Source of the DNA: Xanthobacter dioxanivorans
GTDB lineage: Bacteria; Pseudomonadota; Alphaproteobacteria; Rhizobiales; Xanthobacteraceae
Direction: 5' to 3'
NCBI RefSeq assembly: GCF_016807805.1
Contig: NZ_CP063362.1
Location: 930,001 to 994,000 of the forward strand
Length of the DNA: 64,000 bases
This document shows, in pieces, positions 9,781-18,798 of this stretch (positions are counted from its first letter, which is position 1; the number at the start of each line of letters is the position of its first letter). Under the pieces are notes generated by a model. It was not told the DNA's origin. It made no database searches and saw nothing but the letters and a program-made list of their open reading frames with translations. Position numbers and translations under genes: made by a program.

Positions 9781-11712
9781 TCAGCGCTGCATCACATAGG
9801 TTCCCGGCGCCGGTCCCAGCACCGGATAGCCGGGCCCGCCCAGCGTGGGCAGCGCCACCTTGCCCGAGGCCCGCGCCGCCAGCCAGGATTCCCAGGCCGG
9901 CCACCACGACCCCTCCTGCGGTGCCGTCGCCTCCACCCATTCGTCGGGGCCGAGATGCAGGTCGCCGAGCTTGGTCTCGTGGATGCGGAAATGCCGGTGC
10001 TTGTGCCCCGGCTCGCTGACGATGCCGGCATTGTGCCCACCGGAGGTCAGCACGAAGGTGACGTCGGTGTCGGTGATCTGGTGGATCTTGTAGACCGACC
10101 GCCACGGCGCCACGTGGTCCCGCTCCGTCCCCACCACGAACAGGGGGACCCGCAGGTTGAGCAGCGACACGGGCCGCCCGTCCACCGAATAGCGGCCGGC
10201 GGCGAGGTCGTTGTCGAGGAACAGCCGGCGCAGATATTCCGAATGCATCTTGTAGGGCATCCGGGTGGCGTCGGCGTTCCAGGCCATCAGGTCGTTCATG
10301 GGCGCGCGCTGGCCCATCAGATACTCATGCACCAGGCGCGACCAGACGAGATCGTTGGAGCGCAGCATCTCGAAGGCGCCCGCCATCTGCCCGGCGGAGA
10401 GAAAGCCCTGGTCCCACATCATGCTCTCCAGCATGTGGAGGGCGCTCGGGTCGACGAAAAGCTGGAGCTCGCCCGGCTCCGAGAAGTCGGTCTGCGCCGC
10501 GAACAGGGTGACCGAGGCGAGGCGGTCGTCGGCGACGCGGGCCATGGCGGCGGCGGCGATGGAGAGCAGCGTCCCGCCAAGGCAATAGCCCGCCGCATGC
10601 ACTTTTCGGCCCGGCAGCACGGCGTTCACCGCATCGAGCGCCGCCATGACGCCCATGCGACGATAATCCTCGAACCCGAGGTTGCGGTCCTCCTGCGTGA
10701 CATTGCGCCAGGAGATGCAGAACACCGTGTGCCCCTTCGACACCAGGTAGTTCACCAGCGAATTGTGCGGCGAAAGGTCGAGGATGTAATACTTCATGAT
10801 CCAGGCCGGGACGATGAGGACCGGCTCGGCGTCGACCACCTCGGTGGCGCCGCGATACTGGATCAGCTCGATGAGGTGATTGCGGAAAATCACGTCACCC
10901 GGCGTCACCGCCACGGTCTCGCCGGGAACGAAGGCCTCGGCGCCCGGCGGCGGCTGGTCGGTCGCCTTGCGCGCCATGTCCTCGAGGACGTTGCGCGTCC
11001 CTTGCACGACGTTCATCCCCATGGTTTCCCGCGTCCGCCGGATCACCTCCGGATTGGCGGCGGAGTTGGACGGGGACATCATGTCGAGGAGCTGGCGCGC
11101 GGCGAAGGAGACGATCGCCTCGTTATGCGGGGCAACGCCCGGCACGCCGTGGGTGGCATTGTGCCACCATTGCTGGTTGAGCAGGAAGGCCTGGTACCAG
11201 AACCGGAACGGCCAGTCCTGCCACGCCGGGGCGCTGAACCGCTCGTCCCCGGGCAGGGGCGTGATGCAATTGGGGAAATTGCGGTCGAAGCTGGAGGCGA
11301 TGGCATAGGAGCCGAAGCGCGCCGCCTTGCGCCAGGCCTTCAGCGCCAGCTCCGCCTGCTTGCCGGGGGCGGCGGCCAGATGCATCCACCAGTCCAGGCA
11401 GGCGAGGGTCATGCTCGCCGGCGACAGGCCCGACGTCGCGCGTGCCGCCAGCGCCGCCGCCGCCCGGTCGACCGCGCGGAAGGCGTCGGGGCCGGAGCCC
11501 GCGTCGAAATCCTCGTCGTCGTGGCAGGCGAGCCGCGCCCAGACCTCCGCCATCATCCGTCCGGGATGGGGCAGCTGGGTGAAGTCCATGGGCGGGCGCG
11601 CCACCGCGGCAGCCGGAGCGTCAGCGGGCTTCGGGGCCGGCAGGGCTTCGGGGCCGGCCGGCGAGGGCGGCGCTGCGGGCACGACGGACAGGGCGCGGGG
11701 AACGAGGGGCAT
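9781..11712 (-). CDS. phaC: Class I poly(R)-hydroxyalkanoate synthase
   Basis: Polymerises (R)-3-hydroxyacyl-CoA into polyhydroxyalkanoate at the granule surface. The 643-residue protein has the N-terminal PhaC region (FDRNFPNCITPLPGDERF and WYQAFLLNQQWW), then an alpha/beta hydrolase fold with lipase-like box GYCLGGT holding nucleophile Cys377, the catalytic Asp in GTERDHVAPW and the His in SGGHNAGI. It has an extra Pro/Ala-rich N-terminal leader of about 40 residues compared with typical class I enzymes. It lies 148 bases downstream of the CHAD gene on the same strand. phaA/phaB are not adjacent, although a thiolase-like gene lies two genes upstream. Confidence 0.96.
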   Translation of the reverse strand: MPLVPRALSVVPAAPPSPAGPEALPAPKPADAPAAAVARPPMDFTQLPHPGRMMAEVWARLACHDDEDFDAGSGPDAFRAVDRAAAALAARATSGLSPASMTLACLDWWMHLAAAPGKQAELALKAWRKAARFGSYAIASSFDRNFPNCITPLPGDERFSAPAWQDWPFRFWYQAFLLNQQWWHNATHGVPGVAPHNEAIVSFAARQLLDMMSPSNSAANPEVIRRTRETMGMNVVQGTRNVLEDMARKATDQPPPGAEAFVPGETVAVTPGDVIFRNHLIELIQYRGATEVVDAEPVLIVPAWIMKYYILDLSPHNSLVNYLVSKGHTVFCISWRNVTQEDRNLGFEDYRRMGVMAALDAVNAVLPGRKVHAAGYCLGGTLLSIAAAAMARVADDRLASVTLFAAQTDFSEPGELQLFVDPSALHMLESMMWDQGFLSAGQMAGAFEMLRSNDLVWSRLVHEYLMGQRAPMNDLMAWNADATRMPYKMHSEYLRRLFLDNDLAAGRYSVDGRPVSLLNLRVPLFVVGTERDHVAPWRSVYKIHQITDTDVTFVLTSGGHNAGIVSEPGHKHRHFRIHETKLGDLHLGPDEWVEATAPQEGSWWPAWESWLAARASGKVALPTLGGPGYPVLGPAPGTYVMQR

Positions 11713-11860
11713 CGGCAGGTCTCTTCAGGATCGCTGGCGCGTCTCGGGCAGGGCGCCGTCAAGGCAATACAGCTCCTCGCCCCTTCTCGGGGCGCTTTCA
11801 AGGCGCCAGCATGCAGCGCGCCCATGGCAACGCCATGACCGGCGTCAATTCCAGCCGCGC

Positions 11861-12721
11861 CTAGAGAATATCCCGGTAGTGACGGCGAAAGTCCTCCGGC
11901 TTGCGGCGAAACAGCGCGGCGTGACGGCGCAGGGCCTTTTTCCGGAGGTGCGCCTGCGCCCGCTTCAAGGCGTGGTCGAGCCGCTCCAGCGTTCCCTCGG
12001 CCAGGGCCGGCTGCGCCCCGTGGAGCATGGGGCGTAACGTCTCCAGATCCTGGTAGGCACCGAAAAAGTCCCGCAGGCGCTGCGCCTTGCGGGCGCGCTT
12101 GGCGCCACGGCCGGCGAACGCCGTGGCAATGAAGCTCATCTGGTAGCGGTGGGCGACCACGCGCTTGCGCGCCTCGTGCATGGCCTCGGGCGTGCCGAAG
12201 TCGGCGCTCCGCGCCCGCCGGTAGGAGTGTTCCAGCTCTTCGCCCACGTCCGCCATGCCGGCTGCGGCACCGAGCGCGCCGTCGATCTGCTCCCGCGCCT
12301 CGGCCAGGAAGGCGGCGAGGGACGCGCGGTGGCGCTCGGCTTCCTCCGGCGTGGCGTCATCGCCGACGGCGGCGCGTGCATCGGCGAGGTCGCAGGGCAG
12401 CAGCAGGCCCATGGCGTCGAGCAGATCGAGCGCCTCGTGGGCGGTGGCGCGGTCGCGGGCGTGGGACATGGCGCGCGCCGCCTCGGCCGAGTGCCGCCGC
12501 GCCACGCGGGCCACGGCGTCGGGCACGAGGCGCAGCAAGGCCCGATATTCCTTCATGGCCTTGCGGGCGTCGTGGACCATCTCCACCGGATCCGGGTCGG
12601 CGGCGGCCTTTTCCAGCGCATCGAGGCTGGCCGACAGGGCGCGCACCAGCGCCGCTCCCGCATGCGAGGCGGGCGCGAGATCTTCGGGCGTGCCGGTTAT
12701 CGAGGACGGAGCATTCATCAT
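11861..12721 (-). CDS. CHAD domain protein
   Basis: A 286-residue, almost wholly helical, basic protein matching the CHAD (conserved histidine alpha-helical) domain. It has repeated His/Arg/Lys helices such as VHDARKAMKEYRALLRL near residue 50 and MHEARKRVVAHRYQ near residue 180. CHAD proteins bind polyphosphate and have been seen on polyphosphate granules in Ralstonia. It lies between a thiolase (27 bases upstream) and phaC (148 bases downstream), suggesting a role in storage-granule organisation; that is inference. No CYTH domain is fused, unlike many CHAD proteins. Confidence 0.85.
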   Translation of the reverse strand: MMNAPSSITGTPEDLAPASHAGAALVRALSASLDALEKAAADPDPVEMVHDARKAMKEYRALLRLVPDAVARVARRHSAEAARAMSHARDRATAHEALDLLDAMGLLLPCDLADARAAVGDDATPEEAERHRASLAAFLAEAREQIDGALGAAAGMADVGEELEHSYRRARSADFGTPEAMHEARKRVVAHRYQMSFIATAFAGRGAKRARKAQRLRDFFGAYQDLETLRPMLHGAQPALAEGTLERLDHALKRAQAHLRKKALRRHAALFRRKPEDFRRHYRDIL

Positions 12722-12748
12722 GGGGCAGCGGGCGAGGGGGTCACGGCT

Positions 12749-13879
12749 TCAATCCTGCCACGGGGAGCCCGGTTCCGTCTCCCCTCGGGACAGTACCATG
12801 GCACTGGCGATTCCGCCCGCCCCCGCGATGGCGAGGAGGGCGCGGCCACGCGCCGCGCGCAGCCGGTGGAAGGCGCGCACCGCGAGGATGGCACCCGAGG
12901 CGCCGATGGGATGGCCGCGGGCGAGCGCGCCGCCCCGGGCATTCACCCGCGCCGGATCGAGGCCGAGCCGGCGGATGGCAACGAGGGCCTGCACGGCATA
13001 AGCCTCCATCAGTTCCACCTGCTCCACCTCGGCGGCGCGCAGCCCGAGCCGCGCGCACAGGGCTTGCACCGCCGCAACGGGCGCGAGCGCCGGCATCATC
13101 GGATCCCCCCCGCACGCCAGGGCCCCGGCGATGCGCACGCCGCAGGTTCCGGCCGGCACGAGCAGCACCAGGGCGGCGGCATCCGCCTCCACCGCCGTGG
13201 TGGCGGCGGTGACGGCGTACGCCGCCTCCCCGGCGAGGGCCGGAAGGCGGGCAAGGAGGGCCGGCGAAAGGCGGCGGGCGAACGGGTCGGCGACAACCCC
13301 TTCCACCGGCACGATCTCCTCCGTCGGCGGCGCGGCCAGCGCGCGCCGATGGCTTTCAGCGGCGAAGGCGTCCTGCTCGGCGCGGGTGACGTGCTCCAGC
13401 CGCGCCAGCGCGGCGGCGGCGTCGGCCAGGTCCGGCTCACGCTCCGGCCAGGGCGTGAAGGCCGGCTGCCGGTAGAAGGCCGGCGCCTCGTCCTTGATGC
13501 GCGGTCGATGGGCGCGCAGCGGTGCCCGGCTGAAGCTCTCCACCCCGCCCGCCAGCACGCAGCGCGCCTCCCCCGCCGCGATCCGCGCCGCGCCGAGACG
13601 GATGGCGTCGAGGCCCGAGCAGCATTGCGTGTCGAGGGTCGATGCCGGCACGCCCGCGGGCAGGCCCGCCGCGAGCGCGGCGACGCGGGCGACGTTCCCG
13701 CCGCCGGACAGGGCATTGCCGAGGATCAGCTCGTCCACCGCCTCCGGCGCGATGCCAGCGTCCGCCAGCACCGGCCCGATGAGGGCGGCGGCGAGGGCGA
13801 AGGCCTCCACGTCGCGGAAAGCGCCGCCGCGCGGCACCACCGCCGTGCGACGGGCGGCACGGATCTCCACGGCGCTCAT
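12749..13879 (-). CDS. Thiolase-family protein (YhfS-like), atypical active site
   Basis: A 376-residue thiolase-fold protein. The nucleophile region reads DTQCCSGLDAI with Cys86 in the acyl-Cys position, and the His motif is GGALARGHPIGASGA. The C-terminal Cys of the usual CxGGG motif is absent: the equivalent stretch reads AIAGAGGIASAM. This may change the reaction or direction. Its ATG overlaps the stop of the upstream acyl-CoA ligase (ATGA), so the two are translationally coupled. The order bioY-ligase-thiolase is the same as B. subtilis yhfU-yhfT-yhfS, a biotin-regulated set of unproven chemistry. An alternative start lies 15 bases upstream. Confidence 0.8.
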   Translation of the reverse strand: MSAVEIRAARRTAVVPRGGAFRDVEAFALAAALIGPVLADAGIAPEAVDELILGNALSGGGNVARVAALAAGLPAGVPASTLDTQCCSGLDAIRLGAARIAAGEARCVLAGGVESFSRAPLRAHRPRIKDEAPAFYRQPAFTPWPEREPDLADAAAALARLEHVTRAEQDAFAAESHRRALAAPPTEEIVPVEGVVADPFARRLSPALLARLPALAGEAAYAVTAATTAVEADAAALVLLVPAGTCGVRIAGALACGGDPMMPALAPVAAVQALCARLGLRAAEVEQVELMEAYAVQALVAIRRLGLDPARVNARGGALARGHPIGASGAILAVRAFHRLRAARGRALLAIAGAGGIASAMVLSRGETEPGSPWQD

Positions 13880-15339
13880 GGCAGGAGCTCGCATCGGCCC
13901 GGCCACAGGCGGGCGACGGCGGGAAAATCGGTCTTGCCGGACGCGGTGAGGGGCCAGTCTGCGACGCTGGCATAGCGGCGCGGCACCTTGAACAGCGGTA
14001 GCTGCGGCTTCAGCCAGCGGGTCAGCTCGGCGCGGGTCGCCGCCGCCCCCTCCCTCAGGCAAAGGAAAGCCACCAGCCGCTCGCCGCGCAGGCCGTCCGG
14101 CACCCCCAGCACCGCCGCCGCCCGCACCGCGGGATGCTGCTCCAGCAGGCGCTCCACCTCTTCCGGGAACAGGTTCTTGCCCGAGGTGACGATCATCCGC
14201 TTGGAGCGGCCGACGAGGGTGAGGAAGCCGTTGGCGTCGAGCATGCCCATGTCGCCGACGCTCAGGGCCGCCCCATGGCGCAGGAGATCGGCGCTCTCGC
14301 CGGTGGCATAGCCGGAGAAGACGAAGGGACTCTCGACGAAGACCAGTCCCGTGCGCCCCGCGGGCAGGCGCCGGCCGGCCCGGTCGCGGATGGAAAGGCC
14401 GACACCGCTGAAGGCGCGCCCCACCGAGCCCTCCGGCACCTCCTCCTCGGCCTTCGCCACGGTGATGAAGGACAATTCCGAGGCGCCGTAGAACTCGGCG
14501 AAACGGGCGCCGGGCATGAGCCGCGACAGCCCCGCCTTGCGCCCCGGCGGCCATTTGGCGCCGGAGCAGAGTACGAGCCGGATGCCGTCCAGCACACGGC
14601 CCTCCCCCTCCAGCAGGTCGAGCAGCAAGGCGAGCTGGGTCGGCACGCCGTAGAGCACGCTGGCGCCATGCCGCCGGGCCAGCTCCACCACCGCGCGCGG
14701 CCGGAAGCTTCGGCACAGGACCACGTGGGCGCCGGCGTCCAGCCCGCGCGCCAGCCCGTAGAGGAAGAGCGAATGGGTGAGCGCGCCGGGGGCGAGGATC
14801 ACGTCGGCGGGGCCGATGCCGAACTCGCGCGTGTCCGCGTCGAAGCTCTCGGTCCACGACCGGTGGGTGCGCCGGTAGCCCTTGGGCACGCCGGTGGAGC
14901 CGGAGGTGAAACCGACATAGAAGGGCAGCGCGCCATCCGGCTCGGGCAGCGGCGCCGCCGCGCCGGCACCCACCGCCTCGGCGAGGCCGGCAAGGCCTTG
15001 CCCGGGTGGAAGGCGCACATCCCCGTCCGCCGCGATCGTCACCAGAAGGCCGGGCGCGATCCGCTCGCGCACATCCGCCCGCAGGGCGCGCGGCCACGCG
15101 GGATCGAGCACCTGCGCTTCGCGTCCCCCACGGGCGGCGGCGAGGAACAGCACCGCCAGCGCCGCACCGTTGGGAAGATCCAGCGCGATCCCGCCCGGCG
15201 GCGCCGCGGCGAAACGGGCGGCGCAGCGGGCCACCAGCGCATCCAGCTCCCCATAGGTGAGCTGCTCCCCCTCGCAGGTCAGCGCCGGCGCGTCGGCGCG
15301 CGTCGCGGCCTGGACGGCGAGGGAGCGGGTGATGCTCAC
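13876..15339 (-). CDS. AMP-dependent acyl-CoA synthetase/ligase (YhfT-like)
   Basis: A 487-residue adenylate-forming enzyme. It shows the P-loop-like A3 motif FTSGSTGVPKGYRRTH near residue 150, FYGASELSF (A5), GDMGMLDANGFLTLVGRSKRMI (A7/A8) and the catalytic Lys in LTASGKTD near the C terminus, so it should form an acyl-AMP and then an acyl-CoA. The GTG at 15339 starts inside the bioY stop (GTGA overlap) and its own stop overlaps the thiolase ATG. Co-location with bioMNY suggests an acid linked to biotin precursor metabolism, for example a dicarboxylate or fatty acid; the substrate is not visible in the sequence. Confidence 0.84.
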   Translation of the reverse strand: MSITRSLAVQAATRADAPALTCEGEQLTYGELDALVARCAARFAAAPPGGIALDLPNGAALAVLFLAAARGGREAQVLDPAWPRALRADVRERIAPGLLVTIAADGDVRLPPGQGLAGLAEAVGAGAAAPLPEPDGALPFYVGFTSGSTGVPKGYRRTHRSWTESFDADTREFGIGPADVILAPGALTHSLFLYGLARGLDAGAHVVLCRSFRPRAVVELARRHGASVLYGVPTQLALLLDLLEGEGRVLDGIRLVLCSGAKWPPGRKAGLSRLMPGARFAEFYGASELSFITVAKAEEEVPEGSVGRAFSGVGLSIRDRAGRRLPAGRTGLVFVESPFVFSGYATGESADLLRHGAALSVGDMGMLDANGFLTLVGRSKRMIVTSGKNLFPEEVERLLEQHPAVRAAAVLGVPDGLRGERLVAFLCLREGAAATRAELTRWLKPQLPLFKVPRRYASVADWPLTASGKTDFPAVARLWPGRCELLP

Positions 15340-15901
15340 GGGCGCGGTTGCGGCGCGGCCGACCAACTGCGCAGCACGGTGGTGGCGAGCAGGGCCGCCC
15401 CCACCGCCTTCAACACGTCCCCGGGCAGGAAGATCGCCGATCCGACCGCCGCATAGCCGAACGGGACGTGCGCGATGACTGCGCTCACCGGAATGCCGCA
15501 CAGATAGACGACGCCGATGCCGCCGGTCGCGGCGGCGAGGAAGGCCGAGAGGAGGGGCGCAAGGCGCAGGCGCTCGGCGAGGAGCCCGGTGACGAAGGCG
15601 CCGGGGATGAAGCCAAGGAAGAAGCCCGCCGGTGGCGTGGCGAGGATGCCGATGCCGCCCCGCCCCCCGACAGCATCGGCACGCCCAGCAGCACCACGAC
15701 GACGAACAGGGCCGCCGCCGCCGCGCCGGCCCGCGCCCCCAGCAGGAGCCCGGCCAGCATCACGCCCAGGCTCTGGGCGGTGATGGGCACGCCGGCGGCC
15801 ACCGGCAGATAAAGCGGCGGGACGAAGCCGAGGGCGCCGATGAGGGCGGCCACGAGGGCGACGCGCACGAGGGTCCGCGTATCGAAGGTGCGTGAATCCA
15901 T
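15336..15901 (-). pseudogene. bioY: Biotin transporter S component BioY, frameshifted
   Basis: Substrate-binding membrane component of the energy-coupling-factor biotin importer. Translation from the ATG at 15901 gives the normal BioY start (TLVRVALVAALIGALGFVPP, then PITAQSLGVMLAGLLLG) up to LGVPMLSGG. At about 15658-15668 the frame breaks in a C/G run. The expected remainder (GGIGILATPPAGFFLGFIPG, down to PFGYAAVGSAIFLPGDVLK) continues in another frame to a TGA at 15336. Restoring one base gives 188 residues, the usual length. This is therefore one missing base: a sequencing error or a recent inactivation. The stop overlaps the GTG of the downstream ligase; AAGGA precedes the ATG, 10 bases after bioN. 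Confidence 0.85.
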
Positions 15902-15911
15902 GCTTGTTCCT

Positions 15912-16523
15912 TCAGCGTTCCGGCGGCGGCGCGTCGAAGCCCCGCACTTCCAGCGCCTCCGCCACCTGGTCCGCCATGACGAGGGCACCGGAGAAGAAGG
16001 CGCCCACGAGCGCAAGGCCGGGCCGGTGGGGGCTGCGGGCCCGCCAGGCCTCCTCCCGCCCGCGCCAGCTGTCCAGCAGCACCGGCACGAAGCGCAGCAC
16101 CAGCGATACGGCCAGCGCCAGCCGCGCCGGATCGAGCCCGAACCGCGCCAGCGGCCGGAGCGGCACGGCGAGCGCGTCCATCATGTCCTGGAGACGGGTG
16201 GACAGGGTGACGAGGTCGGCGATGAGCACCATCACCGCGATGCGCAGCACGCTCGCCGCCGCCACATGGAGCGAGGCCGCCCAGGCCTGGAGCAGGAAGA
16301 TCAGCACCAGCAGCGGCAGCAGGCTGCGCCACGCGAGGATGCGCTTCAGCCCCGGCTGGCCGAAGCCGGCATAGACCGTCACCACCGCCGCCAGCGCCAT
16401 GGCCAGCACGACCGGATCGCTGACCGGCAGGATCAGCACCGAGAGCACGGCGAGCGCCACCAGCTTCACCCCCGCCGGAATGCGGTGGAGCAGGCTCCTG
16501 CCGGAGAAATAGCCGGCGATCAC
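15912..16523 (-). CDS. bioN: Energy-coupling-factor transmembrane protein BioN
   Basis: T component of the biotin ECF transporter, 203 residues with about five membrane segments. After an initial GYFSGRSLLHRIPAGVKL, typical of BioN, it shows hydrophobic helices and the Arg-containing coupling segments DLVTLSTRLQDMMDAL and VLLDSWRGREEAWRAR that contact the ATPase. The GTG start at 16523 overlaps the bioM stop (GTGA), which fixes the start far inside the longer open frame. It ends 10 bases before bioY. Confidence 0.9.
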   Translation of the reverse strand: MIAGYFSGRSLLHRIPAGVKLVALAVLSVLILPVSDPVVLAMALAAVVTVYAGFGQPGLKRILAWRSLLPLLVLIFLLQAWAASLHVAAASVLRIAVMVLIADLVTLSTRLQDMMDALAVPLRPLARFGLDPARLALAVSLVLRFVPVLLDSWRGREEAWRARSPHRPGLALVGAFFSGALVMADQVAEALEVRGFDAPPPER

Positions 16524-17305
16524 GACGCGCCACCCCAGCCGCCCGCCGGCATCGCGATGCCGGGATCCGCCGCGCGGGCACGGGCACGGGCGTCCGCCTC
16601 GTAGAGCGCAAGCACGTGTGCCGGCGGGCCGTCGGCGGCGATGCAGCCGCCTTTCAGCCACAGCACCCGGTCGAAGCCGTCGAAAAGGTGGAGGTCATGG
16701 CTCGCCATGATCACCTGGAGGTCCAGCGCGGCGAGCCGCGCGGCAAAGGCGAGGCGCGTCGCCAGATCGAGGCTGGAGAAGGGCTCGTCGAGCAGCAGGA
16801 TGCGCGGCCCCGCGGCCAGTGCCGCGAGGATGCACACAAGCTGCTTCTGGCCTTCCGAGAGGTCGGCCACCGCCCGCTCGCCCCAGCCGGCGCAGCCGTG
16901 GCGGGCGAGCAGGTGGTCGGCGGCGGCGTTCGCCTCCGCCTTGGGCATGCCCTGGGCGATGGGGCCGAAGGCGATCTCCTCCAGCACCGAGGGGAAGATG
17001 ATCTGGTGGTCCACGTTCTGGAACACGAAGCCCACGCTCGCCGGCAGCTTGCGACGATCCGCGCGCGTGTCGAGGGCGCCCACGGTGACGGTGCCGGCAT
17101 CGGGCAAAAGGAGCCCGTTGATCAGCCGCAGCAGTGTCGACTTGCCCGATCCGTTGTCGCCGACGAGGCCGATGCGGCGCTCGGCGAGGGTGAGGGTGAG
17201 GCCGGCAAAGACCGTCCGCGCGCCGCGCGTCACCTCGACCCCCGAAAGCCGGACGGGTCCGGCATCGGCTGGGGCACGCGGCACGGCGCGGCGGAAGAAG
17301 GTCAT
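16520..17305 (-). CDS. bioM: Energy-coupling-factor ATPase BioM
   Basis: ABC-type ATPase that powers biotin uptake with BioN and BioY. The 261-residue protein has Walker A GDNGSGKST, Q-loop region FVFQNVDHQI, signature LSEGQKQ, Walker B RILLLDEPFSSLD and the switch His in ASHDLHLF. The ATG at 17305 is preceded by CAGGAGA and is the first gene of the minus-strand run bioM-bioN-bioY-ligase-thiolase. No BioR-like palindrome was seen in the 160 bases upstream. Confidence 0.92.
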   Translation of the reverse strand: MTFFRRAVPRAPADAGPVRLSGVEVTRGARTVFAGLTLTLAERRIGLVGDNGSGKSTLLRLINGLLLPDAGTVTVGALDTRADRRKLPASVGFVFQNVDHQIIFPSVLEEIAFGPIAQGMPKAEANAAADHLLARHGCAGWGERAVADLSEGQKQLVCILAALAAGPRILLLDEPFSSLDLATRLAFAARLAALDLQVIMASHDLHLFDGFDRVLWLKGGCIAADGPPAHVLALYEADARARARAADPGIAMPAGGWGGAS

Positions 17306-17468
17306 CGTGTCTCCTGCTCGGTCCTTCCGATTAACCCGATTTCCGCGTTCCGCAAACCCGGCAGCGCCGGGGCGCGGCGGGACTTGCGCCGCCGCGGGAT
17401 GCGGCAGCATCCTGCACCGGGCCAGAGATCGAGCCGCCTCGCCGGATGGGGCGCAAAACGGGGGCGTC

Positions 17469-18659
17469 ATGACCGGATTCGGGGCACGCGGGTCTTTGCT
17501 GCGCGAGGCGGCGGCGCACGGGCACCACCGGGTGACGTTCGTCGAGCTGTTCTTCGACCTCGTCTTCGTCTTCGCCATCACCCAGCTCTCCCACCATTTG
17601 CTGCACGACCTCTCCCTCACCGGCCTGGCGCAGACGCTGGTGCTGTTCGTCGCGGTGTGGTGGGCGTGGATCGATACCGCCTGGGTGACGAACTGGCTGG
17701 ATCCCGACCGCAAGCCGGTGCGGCTGGCGCTGCTCGTCCTGATGCTGGTGGGCCTCGTCCTGTCGGCGACCCTGCCCAAGGCGTTCCACGACGGCGGCCT
17801 TCCCTTCGCCCTGGCCTACGCCACGTTCCAGATGGGACGCTCCGCCTTCACCATCTGGGCGGTGGCGCGCCACGATCGCGCGCAGGCGACCAACTTCACG
17901 CGCATCCTCAGCTGGCAGGCGCTGGCGTCGGCGCTGTGGATCGCCGGCGCCTTCCTGCACGATGGCGCGCGGCTCGGCGTATGGGCGCTGGCCGCGGTCA
18001 TCGACAGCATCGCCGCGGCCACCGGCTTCTTCGTTCCCGGCCTCGGCGCCTCCAAGGCGGCGGACTGGAACGTGGAAGGCGGGCATCTGTCGGAGCGCTG
18101 CGCGCTGTTCATCATCATCGCCCTCGGCGAATCCGTCCTCGTCACCGGCGCCACCGCCTCCGGGCTCGCCTGGACGGTGACGAACTTCAGCGCCTTCGTC
18201 GTCGCCTTCGTGGGCACCGTGGCCATGTGGTGGATCTATTTCGACACCGGCTCGGAGCGCGCCAGCAGCCGCATCGCCCATGCGCAGGAAAGCGGCCACA
18301 TGGCCCGGCTGGGCTACACGTATGTCCACCAGATCATCGTCCTCGGCATCATCGGCTGCGCCCTGTCCGACGAACTGATCCTCGCCCATCCCGGCGGGGA
18401 GGTGTCGCCGGCGGCGACGGCGGCCATCGTCGGCGGTCCGGCGCTCTACCTGCTGGGCTGCGGGCTGTTCAAATATCCGCTGCTGCGCCGCTTCCCGCTC
18501 TCCCATCTGGCGGGGCTGGTCCTGCTGGCGCCGCTGGCTCCCTTCGCCGGGGCCTTCAGCCCGCTCGGCCTTGCGGCGGCAGGCACGGCCGCGCTTCTGG
18601 TGGTGGCCGCGTGGGAGTCCCTCGCCCTGCGCCGGATCGCACCCCGGCCCGCCGACTGA
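17469..18659 (+). CDS. Low-temperature-requirement A (LtrA) family membrane protein
   Basis: A 396-residue polytopic membrane protein starting [22 protein letters not shown], the LtrA family signature, followed by about ten hydrophobic segments. A second conserved block is [21 protein letters not shown] near residue 215, then WWIYFD. The family takes its name from a Listeria gene needed for growth in the cold; the biochemical role is unknown. It is divergent from bioM and monocistronic as far as can be seen. Confidence 0.88.
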   Translation: MTGFGARGSLLREAAAHGHHRVTFVELFFDLVFVFAITQLSHHLLHDLSLTGLAQTLVLFVAVWWAWIDTAWVTNWLDPDRKPVRLALLVLMLVGLVLSATLPKAFHDGGLPFALAYATFQMGRSAFTIWAVARHDRAQATNFTRILSWQALASALWIAGAFLHDGARLGVWALAAVIDSIAAATGFFVPGLGASKAADWNVEGGHLSERCALFIIIALGESVLVTGATASGLAWTVTNFSAFVVAFVGTVAMWWIYFDTGSERASSRIAHAQESGHMARLGYTYVHQIIVLGIIGCALSDELILAHPGGEVSPAATAAIVGGPALYLLGCGLFKYPLLRRFPLSHLAGLVLLAPLAPFAGAFSPLGLAAAGTAALLVVAAWESLALRRIAPRPAD

Positions 18660-18703
18660 TCCGGCTTCCGCCGTCCTGCGAGGCATTCCAATCCCGATTG
18701 ATT

Positions 18704-18763
18704 TCCGGCGCGGCGGGGCGCATAAATCCCGCCGATCAAATCGATTAAAATCCGGCGCGGCGG
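18704..18763. repeat. Direct repeat in the xylD promoter region
   Basis: The 13-base word TCCGGCGCGGCGG occurs at 18704-18716 and 18751-18763, each preceded by an AT-rich GATT-type stretch (GATTGATT and GATTAAAA). The copies are 47 bases apart and end 35 bases before the xylD-type start. It could be a regulator site for the sugar-acid cluster; no known regulator can be assigned. Confidence 0.45.
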
Positions 18764-18798
18764 AACGCCGGAGACCGATAGAAGCCACGGAGGCGCGT

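Noticed and set aside
13876..15501. Longer acyl-CoA ligase starting at 15501
   Set aside because: The first 54 residues are the out-of-frame reading of the bioY 3' end; the GTG at 15339 overlapping the bioY stop fits the coupling seen at other junctions.
17306..17468. BioR-type operator upstream of bioM
   Set aside because: No TTATCTATAA-like palindrome could be found in the gap.
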